Part shown: positions 1 through 15,500 of the stretch, piece by piece
Layout: each line of letters starts with the position of its first letter
Position numbering within the stretch: position 1 is the first letter of the stretch
DNA from: Pholis gunnellus
Lineage: Eukaryota > Chordata > Actinopteri > Perciformes > Pholidae
Length of the DNA: 64,000 nt
Direction of reading: 5' to 3'
Assembly: GCA_910591455.2 (NCBI GenBank)
Contig: OU342816.1
Coordinates: 11,908,638 to 11,972,637 of the forward strand
The notes under the pieces: model-generated
The model's database searches: none
Told to the model about the DNA's origin: nothing
The model's input: only the letters and a program-made list of their open reading frames with translations
Translations under genes and position numbers: made by a program

Positions 1-577
1 CAAGATGCTTGAAAGGTAATTAAGGATGGAGCAGAAAATGAGATCGAAAATGAAATGTATGAACGAAGATGCTGAGCTTCAAAAGAGGAAAACACAGCAA
101 GTCCCCCCTTAGCTGTCTCTCTGTCTGAAAACACCTGCTTAATAATACTCCAGACTCCACTCCGTAAGTGTCATCAGCCTAAATGGGGAAACTAACAGAA
201 AGACTGCAGATGGTGAACGAGGTTTGTTGTTGATTCTGTAATCGTAGCCAGGTCATCTCTGCTCAACATCGATAAGAACGTCTTTTGACGACTGTTGAGT
301 GTTTCTACTCCTCTGCCTTACAGGAGCCAGCAATCTCTTCCTCCCATCTGTTTGTTGCCTCTTACTGCTCGTAATGCTCTTACTGTATGCAGGTATTATA
401 CCTGAAGCAGTTGCACGCTGCATCTTTGGTCCAGATCGTTTTCAAAGATCCATTGGTGCATTTGTTTTGATCATGGAGGGCCCTAGTGGAGTCAAACCTT
501 TGCCCCTGACAGTTTGCTAAGCTGTCCTGAATTGAGCTTCAGAGCATCTCTAAACCAGTGAGATTTGTATTCGGCAG
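1..577 (+). other. rad50: rad50 intron, 3' part (no exon found)
   Basis: No open frame here fits the RAD50 region expected before the first exon at 578, and no acceptor and donor pair gives a usable exon. The stretch ends in a splice acceptor at 576-577. It is read as the 3' end of a rad50 intron that starts before the window. No repeat or RNA gene was recognised. Confidence 0.6.
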
Positions 578-3500
578 GTGTTCCAGGGTTCAGACGAGCA
601 GCTGCAGGAGATTTACCAGAACCACCAGAGGACTGTGAGAGAGAAGGAGCGGAGGCTGACGGACTGCCAGAAGGAGCTGGAGAGAGCTGGACGCGAGTGT
701 CAGAGACTCAACAGAGTCAAGGCCGATCTCCTGGTAGAACAAGGTACACACACCTGCACACACGTCTAAGTACCGGGGTAAACGTTTGTCCAAAATAGCA
801 TTTTGCTGAATCGTTAAGCACACCATACACCCCTATTCTAGAGCTCGTTTTGGTGCAGCATCAGTTGATGGCATACATCTTTGAGTGCACTGGCAGAATG
901 GCAGAATAAATGCTTAGAAACAAGTCCAGGGAGGACTTGAAACACTCTGCTGTTCTCTCGTGATGTATACAAGGAAGGATGGACAGACAGATGGATCAAT
1001 AGCGATAGCTCCTGAAGTCTAAGCTGGCCGCTGAAATCTCCCTTCTCTTGTCCCAGGTCGTCTACAGCTGGAGGCTGACCGCCAGACTCAAAACATCAGG
1101 AACCGAGACACTCAGGTGAGAGGGGACAACATCTACCTCTGTGCACTTGTACTGCAGAAGGGAACACACTCTTGTAGTTGTTCGTTTGGAAGGGATGCAA
1201 TGCATCGCAAGTCGCTTTGGACAAAAATGACCAAATGAATGTAATGTAATGTAAAGAGCAGGTGAACTCCACCATACCAAGCCAACACTGTCAGGTTTGT
1301 ACAGTAACTATACTAAACACTAATATTGTTCTATATACAAAGACACAAGTGGTTTGCAGCGTGTTGGTAATTACTTAAAAAATGAAATTAAGAATTGAGA
1401 GCACCATTATTGTAATTCAGTGCATAGATTGTACCAACAGTTAAGCATGTATTACAAAATAAAGAATATATCATTTTGATATCATTTCTCTCTCTCTCAG
1501 GTCCGCTCTTTGTCGTCCTACCTGGAGATGGAGGGTTACGACCGACCACCCTTCACTACTCTTCAGCTGGAGAGCTTCCACCGTCACGTCACACAGAGAC
1601 TTGAGCAGGAAAAAGCGGCAGTCAGTCAGGATATGGTAAGAAATGCCAGCCGTGGCATTTAATAGCTGTTATTTCACATTAAAAAAAGTAATAAGTAAAT
1701 TCTACCTGCAAGGAATCTGTTCAGTAACATGCAGCCAGATCATGAATAAATGTCCTATTAATGTAACGCCTCATTCCTCCTCATTACTCTGTACGCTCAG
1801 GCGGACCTGCAGGAAAAGGAGCAGCAGAAGCAGCAGTCCATCGATGAAATGAGGGATAAGAAGACTGGCCTGGAGAGAACTGTGGAGTTGAAGAGAGACA
1901 TGCAGGGAAAGAAGCAGAAAGAACTGAGGAACATCAGGGCAGAGCTGCAGAGGCTGGAGGGTTCGTCTAGCCGTCTGCAGGAACTGGAGAACGAACTGGC
2001 TAAAGTGGTGAGTACTCGCACAACAGCTACGATGAGCTTTTCTTAGATGGTGTGAATTTTACATGAGTTATTTTTATTTATTTTATTTTTTTCTCATCTT
2101 CAGGAGCGTGAGCTACAAAGTGTACTTCAGAGCTCCAACGTGGACGAGCTGAAGGCAGAGGTGGTGGAGCTGCAGAGAGAAAAGGCTGAACTTGACCGCA
2201 CACAGAGAAAGCTCGACCAAGAGATGGAGATGCTCAACACACACACCACCGCACGCACCCAGATGGACATGCTGAAAAAGGACAAGGTAATATGTAACCT
2301 AAATTCATTGGAAGGCAACTAGTGTTGAACATTCTCCTCTTTCTCTCCCTCCCTAAGCAAAACTGAGTAACCCCTGCGGGAGGTGCTTTAACCCTGTGTG
2401 CTCATCTCCTCGCTCTGCTTTTCCTCTTCACCTTTCATCCTTCTTCCTTACAGTCTTTCCTTTCCCTGTTGGATCCCCTCTCATCTTTCCTCTGATTCAT
2501 TCCTCCAGACAGAGAAGGAGGAGCAGGTCCGTAAGATCAAGTCTCGTCACAGCGAGGAGCTGGTGTCGTTGCTAGGCCACTTTCCCAACAAGAGAGAACT
2601 GGAGGACTGGATCTATGGCAAATCTAAGGAAATCAACAATACCAGGAACCGACTTGCCAAACTCGGGTTAGCAAGATTGATTTACTTTAAAGCTCGCACA
2701 CAATAAACGAGAAAATGTGACTATTATCACTCCGTATTATGTCATGATTTTTATTTTTCTCAGTAAGGACCTGGCATCGAGTGAGCAGAATAAAAGCCAC
2801 ATCGCTGCTGAGGTACGGAAGAAGGAGCAGCAGTTAGCCAGCGACGAAGAGAAGTTCTTCAACGTGTGCGGCAGTCAGGATCTGGATCAGGACCTGGGCA
2901 AACTACGAGAAGATCTGGAGAAGATCTCCAAACAAAGAGGTGACCTTCATATAGAGAAATGACACGTCATTTGAAGGTTCACAAAAAAAAACCTAACCTT
3001 AACATGGCTGGATTTAATTAATACCTTCACTGTCACAGGCTAAACCTGTGACTCTCTCTGTGTACGTCTGAATTTTAAGTGTGAGAATTATGCACTATAC
3101 AGTGCACACCAAGTTCTCACAATGAAATGGAAAATGTAATATTTGTAGCATGTGCATCACTTTTTACTCAACATCCAACGCTTGCCTTTTGGTCTCTATG
3201 CATAGACTAAAACAACGAAAGAGCAGATTACTCTAACGTGTAGCTGACACGGTACACGTAAATTCAGTAATAATAAACGTATTCTTTCTTCCTCCACCTG
3301 TGTTTTTACAGCCATGCTAGCTGGAGCCACAGCGGTGTACACCCAGTTCATCAGCCAGCTGACGGAGGAGAGAGAGCCCTGCTGCCCCGTGTGCCAGCGG
3401 ACGTTCCCCTCAGACTCCGATCTGCACGACGTTATCAGTGACATGCAGTCCAAACTACGCCTGGTGCCAGACAAGCTGAAAAACACAGAGCAGGACCTGA

Positions 3501-6500
3501 ACAGGAAGGAGCAGAAGAGAGATGAGATGATGGCTCTCAGGCCTGTCAGGTATGAAGACAGAGAATGTGTGATGGTGCAAAAAGTGTACTGGACTCTCGG
3601 GAAATATACCCCCCCAAAAAAAACATGTATTCCTTTATTTTAGCAACTTCCAAGTATCTCCCTTCTCTGTGACTGCTGGCTTTGAGTGTGGCTAGTTGAA
3701 TGATTGCAGCATTTTAAAACGGACTTGTATTTAAACCTTTTATGTGCCAGTAAAGGGCAGAACTACGTTGTACTTTTTAGATCAGCTCGAGTATCATCTT
3801 CATCAGTGGATACGATTCCCCATTTAAGTGTCTTGCACTAGGGCACATTAATTACCCATGATCAAGACAATTTAATAGGGTAAACAAATATCCCTGATGT
3901 ATTTATCCAATCAGACTGTAGACTTGCTTGTCACACTAAAACTAGATGATCAGCTGTGTTCATTCAAGCAGTATGGCATGTAGAGAAAGGACCATAGGCT
4001 GCAGAGCACAAGATTGTTCTACCAAATGAGTCATGAAATACATTACCTTGACAAAAATATGTAGGACAAATTATTAATATTTTAGTTGCGTATTGCATTT
4101 AAATATGTCAATATTCAGGATTTATTTTCATAGTTTTCCATAACTGTTTTCATTCAGGTACTCGTATTCCCCATGTTTTGATTATATATGTTTACACCAT
4201 GAAGAACAGAACGAATGGACAGTCAATATGAACTATCCACAGCTTTAGATTAATTACACACAGGTGTTTTCACTTATTCTGGCTGATTAGATTTCTGCTC
4301 GGGTTGAAGATTGAGCCGGAGCGTTGATGAGAATTTATCAGGCACAAATGTTCATCTAGCAATACGAATGTTAAAGGAGCAGTTTTCCTGGGAAGAGGTC
4401 AAGTCAGCCAGACTAACTGACACCTGTGTGGAGGTACAGAAAGTAGAGAGTGGAGCGCAGGAGGTTTATTCACATGTTCCCCACTAGATAGAGCCATATT
4501 CTCATATGATTGAGATTTTAACTCTTGTTTCTCTCCACTGTCTCTTCATGACCTGAGAAGAACACTACGATTAAGAGCGAATAGACTCCGCCGTCCCTCC
4601 CTTTATTTAAAAAAACAAAAACACATTTTTGATTTGCTGTGACATTCAGCAATTGAACTATTGCAATTGCAGAGGAAAGCCCATTTAGAAGAAACAAATA
4701 TACAAAGTACAAAGCTTAAATATGGGTTTCATTGATAGACTCTCCTAAAAATGACTGCAACAAAATCATATTCTTTGGTTATGGTGTACTGCTGTATGCT
4801 AAACAGCTACTTTGGGGTTCAGGGGTCTTGTAAGCTCAAGTTAAACATATAATATAATAACAAAAATTGTATCATCCATCCACAGGAGGCTTGAGAGATA
4901 ACTGTTCCCTGAATAACAGCAGGCAGAAGATAGAATGTTGGATGACTGTATCTAAATAAATACACTTTTATTATCTGCTCAAAGTATATTTCTCTTCTCT
5001 TTCTCGACTCCCAGGCAGTCCATTGTACAGTTCCAGGAGAAGGAGTTGCCTGAGTTGAGAAACCGCTTGCAGACTGTAAACAGAGAAATCGAGAGGCTGA
5101 AGGGCGACGTGGAGGAGCAGGAGAGTCTGCTTGGTACCCGGATGTCACAGGAGGAAACAGCCAAGGCCTGCCTGCAGGACATATCTCTCATGGACAGATA
5201 CCTGGTACCATCCTCCTGTCTGTCTCACTCTTTCTGTCCCTTTCCATCCTGTACACTCTTCCTACAGAGGGAAAACTTGTCGTGGGGCCTCCTAACCCTA
5301 CTGTGGGACCCTTGAGAATTTCTTTTCAGTTTCCCTATTTTTCGGATATCAAAGTGGTGGATATCAACAGCAGTGTGGGACAAGAAAAGTCATCAAATTT
5401 GCATTTTTAGTTGTGACACAGATAAATCTTGGTGATTTAAGAAACATCACATTGCTAATTCCTGGAATTGTATAAACACACACACACCCCTTCTCCCTTC
5501 TGTCTTTCTTCACATTGCTAAATGTTTGTTTCTTTCCAGATGGACCTTAAAGATTTGGAGAGGAAAATAGCTCAGCAGGCAGCCAAACTCCAGGGAGTGG
5601 ACCTGACCAGAACCATCCAGCAAGTCAGTCAGGAGAAACAAGAGACTCAGCACAAGCTGGACACCAGTAAGATGACATCATTCAGGCATTCCTCCCACTT
5701 GGAGGGAAATTCAATTTGTCTACAGTCTTGGTTCTAATGTAGTTTTGCCCCCTTACACACGGCAACTACATGAAAAACAATTTCAAACAAGTCCACTTTA
5801 ACTTAATTATCTTAACCTCTAAACTTCAAGTGAGAATGAATGTGAACGCACTCAAAATATCCATAATATAATGATTTATTTTCATCTGCTTGTTTGGGTA
5901 GACATTTTAACACTGGTCTACATTTTCTCATCTGAAGTTAAAGGTTCCGAAATATACTGACAGCTGTTTCTATTGTTACAGTTGTCCACCTCATGTATAT
6001 CAATGAGGGTATTCTATACAACAGAAACATTTCTCTGTATAATACAAACTGTTTGAGATTATCATAAAGTAGAATCACCAACTTTCTAGAACACTTCAAA
6101 CTGAACATTATAGCCTTCATGGAGGTATGATTTATTACAGGACAGCTGTATTATACTGCAGTCATTTTAGCTAGGTGTACCTAATACACTGCAAACTGAG
6201 TGTAAGAGGTTCTTTAAAAATAGGCTAAATATCTCAATAATGTAGATGTACAGTACTTTATACACCGCAAAGTCAAATTTTCCCTTTTTTTCTTCTCTGC
6301 CTTTCCTGTCTGTCTCCAAGCTATCACTATCCAATCAAGCAGAAATGCCAAAAAATAATATCTTTAGAGACTTGAAGCATGCTTAAAATAGGTAATCAAT
6401 CAAAGTGATGATGTTTGTATCATTAAAGCCTCAATACATCTACAAACCTGTTGTGTGCTTTAGACAACTTCAGCACTAAAGATCCCTTGTTGGTCTCAGC

Positions 6501-9500
6501 TGCAGATTGTTGCCTTCACGAGTCGGATGGTAAAGAGAAGCATTATTTTGCTTTTTGTAACTTTTTTGTTTTGTACTCGCAGCCTCCAGCAAGATGGAGC
6601 TGAAACGTAAGCTGATCCAGGACCAGCAGGACCAGATTCAGATGCTGAAAAGTGCTGTGAATGAAACCAGAGCAGAGAAACTCCAGCTGAGCAGTGATCT
6701 GCAGAAACAGCAGCAGCTGGAGGAGCAGTGTGTCGAGTTCACCACTGAAATACAGGCCTTAACCAGGGACATCAGGGTACAGTTTATTTCAGTATTTTGT
6801 CTGTCAGTTTGCACATTTCTGTTCCATACAAAGATATATTTCCTTATATACAGGCATTACCATGTTGGTATCCTCTCATTGTGCATGCTCTGCATTCTGA
6901 GTTATACAAATAATCCTGTAGTTCTTTTAATTCATATGTTTCTGTTTGACGTGTTTGCGTCACTTTTCCTCTCACTTTGTGTCCAACCAGGAAGCGAAAG
7001 AGCAGCTGTCCCCTTTGTCTGCTGCTCTGGAGAAGCTGCAACAGGAGAAGCAGGAGCTGGTGGAGCGCAAGAGGCAGAGGCAGGAAGAGGGGCAGGAGAA
7101 GGTGGACCCATTCTCACTTTTGTCTCTCGTTCACTGTACTCTTTCTCTATTTCTGAAAAGTCAGCGTCAAACTCACATGGGACTGGACAAGCTAGATTAT
7201 ATCCTCCTCTCCTTGTTATGTCTTTTTATTTATATTCCCTTACATTCACACCTCGATATATTTTATAGTGAAAATGAATATTCAAAAGTGAGTTAGCATT
7301 TTTTTTTAAAGCCTTGATAGTCCTGTTGTTGTGGCTCTATAGTTAAAACAAAAAAGTAACATATATTGTCAAACAAGTCAGATTTCCTGATGATGTAAAA
7401 TGTTGAGAGTTTATTCTTTAAATGTTTCTACAACAAGTTAGCTGCCACAAAAAAAGGGTAATGATGGAATAACAGCAGTTTTTAGCTTCTTCTGCTACAC
7501 CTAGTCACTGTTCGAACACTTTGTCTCTGACAGGTCGGTACCATTAAAGAGAGAGTGAAGGCGATCACCGCTTTGGTAAGAGACATCACCAAATACGTTG
7601 ACGACGGCAAAGATGAATACAAAGAGGTAACACGTTTGCTACTATCATACACTATGCATCCGTCTGATTCTTCCATTGTTCATTTTGTGACGGACATTAC
7701 GTACGCATGTTCAGTCACTCTGAAACACCAGCTTTCCTTTTCTCTGAATAACTTTTTTTTCTTTTGACGTCAGCTGTAGATGCTTTTTTTTTTTTTTTAA
7801 AGTACTGAACAAGTTAATTGACGTTGTCTGTTGTTTCTGCTGAAGCAAAAAGAGGCTGCGCTTCAAGAAACCAACACTCAGCTCCATGAGGCGGAGAAGA
7901 ACAAAGAGAAGATCAACAAGGAGATGGGAAACGTCCGTCAGGACATAGACACTCAAAAGGTACGGCCTCCAAAGTCACTAGTGTCTTCGACTTTCTGTCT
8001 CTTTTCTTCTGCTTTATTCTTTTTTGGCACAACTTCACCTATTTAGAGGATGCACCGAGTAGGGAAGCAGTGGGTAACTCTTTTTTGTGTTGTATTTAGG
8101 TCCAGGAGCGCTGGTTGCAGGACAACTTGACTTTGAGGAAGCGTGTTGAGGAGTTGAAGGAGGTTGTGGCTAAACACGGGGCTCTAATGAAAGACATGGG
8201 CAACATGCAAGTGTTGCAGCTACGCCAGTAAGAGCACTACGCCATTATTCATCATCTGTAAGATTAATACATGTGCTACCGTGTTCAAGACATCCCCGAC
8301 CTCTTTAACCACGGCGGTATCACACTTACTGGTCGTAACATTAGAGGTTACCCACAATGTTTTGACCCCATCACTTTCTGTTTTTGTCCAGAGAACGACG
8401 TCAAACAGAACGCAAGTTGGAAGAGATGAAGAAGAACCGCAGTATTGCACTCGGTCGTCAAAAGGGGTTCGAGGAGGAGATAATGCATCACAGGTGAGAT
8501 ACGCAGATCTATTCAGCTGAGATGTTCAAATACCAATCTAGCATCTAAGGCAGAGCTTTGTCAGTTCACCTATAGTGATGAGGAAATACGTTTTTTCCCA
8601 TTAACATTTTCCTCACTTAAAAACGAAGCAACTTGTTTCGCTGGTTTCTGTCCAACTATTTGGCTACTTTAGTGTCCGTCACTGCTGATGGTTCCTGCTT
8701 TATATTAATAATACGGTGTCTTTCATGAATTCAACTTCCTTTTTGAACTGATTGCTTACAGAAAAGAGCTGCGAGAAGATCAGTATGACAAAGCTGATGA
8801 GCGCCACAAAAACAAGATGATCACCATGAGGACAACGGAGATGGTCATTAAAGACCTGGATCTCTACTACAAGGCCCTTGATCAGTGAGTGTTACCCAAA
8901 CATGTGCACATACACTTACACAAGGTGTTAACCACAAAGTAACAGTAGTAACCACTCTCAATTCAAGTGTATCTAATCAGAGATTGCATAGATTAGATTT
9001 GTTTGTGTTTTTTAAAGTTATTATTTTGTCGTCTGAACTAACAAATAGAAATCAATTACTAAGACATATTTCTCCCAGACTTTTGATGCTTGAGAATGCC
9101 AGCTGGAAATTACTACTAATTCCAATACCTTATATTAATATCACAATAGTATCTCGTGGTTATTGTGCTTCCCCACGAGGGCGGCGGTACTAGTAGAAGC
9201 AAATGTCGGACGTTGACTCAGCCTGGGAACTCGTATATGTGTGTTTATACAATGACGCAAACGGAAACAGATCTGAACGAATGATTTCAGCGTGGAACTG
9301 CAGAGGTGTGTTGTATGTAAGGCTGGGGGGGGGGGGGGTTATGAAGAATGTAACATACCATGGTGGCAATGTTTAGAAGAACCAAGAACAACACGGCTAT
9401 ATCCGTATTCTTTTACCTAGTGTCAATAACAGCCCTAGAATGAATCCCTCCGAATGCATGTATACATAAGAAGTGCAGAAGAATTGTTTATATAAAAACA

Positions 9501-12500
9501 ACAACACAATAAGATCTAATCAGCGTTGGATTTTGTTCATGAAAGTGACTGAGTGCTTAGTAGGTAGTAGTGCTTCCTTTGTTGAACCTCTTGTAGTTTT
9601 CCTGTTATGAGAAATCTGTCTGTGTTCTCCGTATAAGGCACCCTTTGAAGTGACGTTATCAAACCCACCACAAAGCTTTTAGATTGTTAGCCAGAAAGTC
9701 AGTTGCCTCATGGTGGGGAAATTTAGTTTGAACAGTGATGCCACTTCCTTTTGTAACATTTCCAGACAGTAGCACTGGGGGGCTTTAGACATTTCTTGGC
9801 CGGAAGGTGCCACAGTTAAACATTTGACTATCGCTAGTAATTAAGAATGACGGTGATGCAGTGTCACGTCACGGCAAGCAAGTTCTGGGTTTCGAACTTG
9901 CCGACCAGCTGCGGCCTTCCTGTTTGGAGCTTTTGATATTGTCTTTGATGCTCATCACCTTAAAGTTCTGCTATCAGATGTCCAGTGATGCAGCTCGTCA
10001 TGTCAGTGTGTGACGCTAATGTCACCTCAAGCAGCTGCAGTGCACAACTGTCAGCATTAGCATTAGCTTAGTGCTAACTTATCTTAATTGGATCAGTTGG
10101 ATATCAAAAAATAGTGAGACGTGACTCACCAGCAGCTTGTCATTATTGCTGTGACAATGCAGCTGTGATCAATAAATACAATCATGATACAATAGGATGT
10201 TATTGCATAATCTCCAGTACACCACTAACTGATCATTTTATAGATTTCAGCCAAAAAAACCTCAGTGCAGCCTTTTACATGTGTGCAATTTATTTTATTT
10301 AGTCCACATCAGATTTAAAATTTTTACAAAAAAACAAATACTTTAAAAAACATTATTTGTTAGTATACAAATATAGTAAAAGCCCTCAACTGAACTTACA
10401 GTGGGAGTTAAAGTTCAGTTTAATGTGTTAAAAGTAATGCAAAAATACTGCTCTACGTAGATTCTGTGCAAATCTATCAGTTATGTTGACAGATTAATGC
10501 AGCACAGTCAGTGGTTTGGATGAATATATGCATTCAGAAAGTGATGGCAGTTGGCTAGTACTGAGTGAATCTAAATCACAATCATCCTTCACAGCAAACA
10601 AAGCAAAACAGTGACGACATCTGTGACAAAGGGATTTACATGTTGCAGCAGTTTGTGTAGGTGGACAAAGTCTTTGCAGTAAGACACGTCAGTAGTCATG
10701 AACTTTCTCTTATCTTTTCTCATCCTACTGCACTAGAAAGTGTTGTGTTAAATACATGAGGGGTTTGCAAAGTGTTTAGCTGCAGTGTTTTGGACTTAAT
10801 TAAAACATATATTGTATTTAAAGCCCTCTTAGTCATATTTAACCAGTATTCAGGGCTAAGCAATATATCGATATTGTATCGATATCAAGTTATGAGACTA
10901 GATATCGCGGTATGGCATGTGTTGCGTTTTCCTGGCTTTAAAGGCTGCATTACAGTTATTGGACTGTGTTATGCATTTTAGAGCTGGGACGATTTAGCGA
11001 TTAATCAATAAGTCAATCAAGAGAAAACTGTAATGATAATCAATTTAATAGTTTTAAGTATTTGCTGATTCCAGCTGTTCTAACGTGCTACTGCTTTTTA
11101 ATCGACACATTTATTTTTTATTTTTAAACAACAAAACAGAACAAATTAGTAATTCAACAGACATATACACTACCGTTCAAAAGTTTGGGATCACCCAGAC
11201 AATTTCGTGTCAATTTTCAGTTTCTTCGCAATTTCTCACATGGAATAGCTTCATTTCTAAGAACAAGAATAGACTGGCGAGTTTCACATGATTTCACATG
11301 TTTCTGGCCATGTTGAGAGTATAATCAAACCCACAAATGTGATGCTCCAGATACTCAACTAGCTCAAAGGAAGGCCAGTTTTATAGCTTCTCTCACCAGC
11401 ATAACTGTTTTCAGCTGTGCTAACATATTTGCACAAGGGTTTTCTAATCAGCGATTAGAACACTGGAGTGATAGTTGCTGGAAATGGGCCTCTATACTCC
11501 TATGTAGATATTTCATTAAAAACCAGACGTTTCCACCTAGAATAGTCAATAACCACATTAACAATGTATAGAGTGTATTTCTGATTAATTTAATGTTATC
11601 TTCATTGAAAGAAACAGTGCTTTTCTTTGAGAAATAAGGACATTTCTAAGTGACCCCAAACTTTTGAACGGTAGTGTGTGTGTGTATATATATATATATA
11701 CACACACACAGTATATGCAATAAGAGGTCAGCAATAGAATCTATGAAATACAACTGATACCACATTAATTAGTGAGTGTGAAAATGTCTTTATTTGCTTG
11801 TAGAAATGGTCCAAGAAAACACCTCAATGCTGACGAGCACAAACCTTATCACAGGCTATCGAGTGGTTTCCTAGAATACGACTGCATCGCTATCATTGGC
11901 ATCATTGTAATGTGGCATCAGGTTTGCGTTTGGCAGTTTTGATTAAATTATCAGCAGAACGGCAAAGCACGACGATACACTTAAAATGATGAAGAACTAT
12001 CTGAGGAGGAGGAGGAGGGCGGGGGGGGTTGCACCAGTTTGATTGCAAATGATGCACCAATAAGCTTATTGTTTTAAAAGGACACAGATCAGGCCTTAAG
12101 GCCTTTGCTCATTGTGCTTTTTTTTTTTTTTTGCATTTCATCCAAATTATAATCAAAATCAATTTGTGTCGTCACATTTTTTGGATATATGGATAAGTTT
12201 GACAGAGACCCCAACTGAGAATGAAAGGCATAAGTAAGCCTCAGTGAGGAAGTGTGAGCTCACGGATACCATCTGAGAATGTGTGTGGGTTCAGGCACTG
12301 GAGTCTGCTCTGATGCAGTGTCTGTTATCAAGATTGAATGCAGGCCTGAGCAGCTTTCCAGCAGACCATACATCCAGGTTACAGTTTCTGTATTAATACA
12401 CAGAAAGTGGTGAGATGTTTTGATTTGGAAGCGGCGAAAACTCCGTCACTCACTTTGCAACAACTTGTTGTGTGTGCACAATCAATGCTCAAACCCCTGA

Positions 12501-15500
12501 AGACAATGCTGGGGCTGTCGGGTACCAATAATCTCTGTTTCGTTGTTGTAAAATGACTTCAATGACTTCAATCAGTCTAAACTGATTATGTAAGTGTGTG
12601 TATGTTTGTTTATTTACACTGAGCACATTAATGTCCATTGGCATTTTGAAAACATCGCTGTATATGGTCCTATTTTCAAGGATCTGGAGACAAACCAAAA
12701 CAGAATTGTAGCATATTATTAAATCACTATTTGTTATAGCTGCCCTGTTCAGAAAAATGACTCCATAAAAATATAGTTTTAACAAAATAATTTCTGTTAA
12801 AACTCAAACTTACCCACAAGCAACAGTAGCCACCATCTTTCTGATTATTTAATTTAAAACAAGAATAAATATGTTATTGGACTCATTTCAGTGGGAAAAG
12901 TGTTGTTTGATACATCAAGTGTGCAGCTGTTTATTGAAACAGAATGTAATCTATCGTAAAGAAGGTTACCAGGCTATAGCAGATTTAGCAGCAAACTGTT
13001 TATATGGTTATATCAAACTTCTGATATGTAACCGAGTAGACATACCCAACCCCTCATTCAAATGTTAAAAAAGTAAAGATGTCTCAAGAGCAATGTATTC
13101 AAAATGTATTTATCTTGAAGCGGGATTACACATATCAGCAGAAGTCTTTTTAGTACAAAATACCAACTTTATGTAACTAGCCTTCCACCCATAGCTGAGC
13201 AACGAAACACTGTTTAAGGACAAACAAAGGAAAGAGTTCTGTTTCTAAACAGGCCGTAACTTTGGAAGCTGCACGCTTTAATTTAACTCAGACTTACGCT
13301 CAACTTCTGATAAACTTTGGAATATATTTTTGCACAGAGCAAGGACTGTGTATTTTGTCTCACTTGTCTTACATTGGAAGCATGTCAGGAAGAGACATTT
13401 TAATAGCCAGCATGAATGGGAGAATGATTGTTATTTAACTCTAATTCATCTTCAACAATATAACATGAAAAGTCCAAGGAGTACTTTTAATCGTCCCGGT
13501 CAGCAATGTGATATATCTCTCATATAAAAATCACTCCATTCTTCTCATCATGGCCAAGTCACGTTGCCATGACTTCCTTCTGTTGCAGGAATAAATAAAA
13601 TAAATACATGACGCATGAGGACTGCTCTACTCCGTCTTTTGGTTTTCGATTTATCCACCAAATATGGGCTTCAGAAGAAGCGCCGCTGGTTATTCTGTTA
13701 TCACGCTGGTGTTTTCAAACCACATTAGAGCTTCTCATCAGTTTGGTAGAAAGTTGACAAACGGATTCCTAGTACGCCGGAAAGCAGCCTCCAGTTGCCT
13801 GTCTTCATATCTTTTATATCAGCACATATGTTTTTCCCGTATCAATATTATATTAATTTGAGAAAAAAAATCTTGCTGTCGCTATCATTTTGTAACCAAA
13901 TGATCAGAAAATAGCTTGCAGTTAGTCAGGTTCATATGTGCAACAGCACAATTCTTAAACCTCGATGCTTCATGGTGGTTATCCCTATCTGTCCGTTTGA
14001 GTTCAAACTGCTTCCCTTCATGCTGCATGCTTGTGTGCGCACACACTGTGGTGTGGTCTGCAGTATGTTCACCTTTGAACCCAGACTTTAATCTGCCCTA
14101 CATTCTCATCCACAACCGTGCTCCCATTTTAATCTGGAATACACATCATGAATACGCTTCTTATTTACAGGGATGTATCCTCTTGTTCCATTGCTCATTT
14201 TTCACTCTTATTTTCTTATATTCAAAGCAGTTGTGCTCATTGTGAACTCTGGGAAAGTAATCTCAGATATACATGCTTTATAGCTATTTTGACCCCATGC
14301 GGTGTGACTTATTCACATTATTTATATTATTTAATGTACAATTTCATACCTATAAATCACAATCATGAGTCTGCTTCTGTCTTGTGAACAGAAAGGACAC
14401 TTTGGTAAACAATGTCTCGTAGATCCCTGGCTGTTTGGGGAAGGTACACATAGTATCTAGTCCACTATTCGGTTTAAATCTTTGTCTTCTTTTTGTTTTC
14501 CTCAGAACCATCATGAAATTCCACAGCATGAAGATGGACGAGATCAACAAGATTATCAGAGATCTGTGGCGCAACACCTACAGGGGTCAAGGTGCGTCTC
14601 GCTTTTAGATTTTAGACTTTTAGATGATTTTTTTTTATGTGTACTTGTATGCACATAGCTCTCCTCCCACTTGCCCCCTTTCCAGACATCGAGTACGTGG
14701 AGATCAGGTCTGATGTGGACGAAAACTCGTCGGCTGGAGTCAAGCGGAGGGTTTACAACTACAGAGTGGTTATGGTTAAAGGAGACACGGCTTTGGATAT
14801 GAGAGGACGCTGCAGTGCCGGACAGAAGGTACCAGAAAAGGTTTTTCTTCATTAGCATATATATCACATAAAACTCTCTGCATGCGAGTTATACAAAATA
14901 CAATATTTTCCAGTCAAGTGAATGATTCTGTAAGCAAGTGAAGTACAAAACAAAGTCAGATATCGACTGTAGAGATGATTCATTCATTCTCAAAACTGTG
15001 GCTTTGTGTGTCTAGGTGTTGGCGTCCCTGATCATTCGTCTAGCTCTGGCCGAGACCTTCTGTCTGAACTGTGGGATCCTGGCCCTGGACGAACCCACCA
15101 CCAACTTGGACCGAGACAACATTGAGTCACTGGCACATGCCCTCGTAGAGTCAGTATACACACACACACACACACAAACACAATGTTTTCAATTTGTGAG
15201 GACCCTCTTTGACATGATGCATTACCCAAAACCAACTCTTCATCTTCTAACAAACCTTTGACGAACGGAGAATTGACCTAAATCTTCCCACTCAAGGAGT
15301 CAAATAAAGGTTTCAAACTCAGTTATGTCCTCACAAGTATAGAAGTTAAAAAAATACACACACAGCGACTGTGCCACATCCTGGCTGTAATTTATAACCC
15401 TCTTCACCCACGTCGCCAGCCTTGCTTTGGCTTTAATGCCCTTATAACCTCAGCTCTGCATCAACAAAATGCAAAAGCCTCCTTTGATCTGCTTTGTGCT

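Larger units (their letters stand above)
8885..14505 (+). other. rad50: large rad50 intron (5.6 kb), repeat-bearing
   Basis: This is the longest rad50 intron in the window, between the exon ending in the LDQ codons and the exon beginning with IMKFHS. No credible coding sequence was found on either strand. It holds a short poly-G run near 9327-9338, dispersed repeats at 10851-11090, and a 509-bp terminal-inverted-repeat element at 11168-11676. The rest has no recognisable content. In mammals the Th2 locus control region lies in 3' RAD50 introns, so this is the natural place to look for an equivalent; that is inference only. Confidence 0.7.

Noticed and set aside
182..235. Short frame MGKLTERLQMVNE ending at a GT, as a possible earlier rad50 exon
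   Set aside because: An in-frame stop lies directly before the ATG and no acceptor gives the phase needed to join to the exon at 578.
9880..9920. Possible tRNA-derived SINE (GGGTTTCGAACTTG word)
   Set aside because: Only a B-box-like word was seen; no A box at proper spacing and no tail, so a SINE could not be supported.
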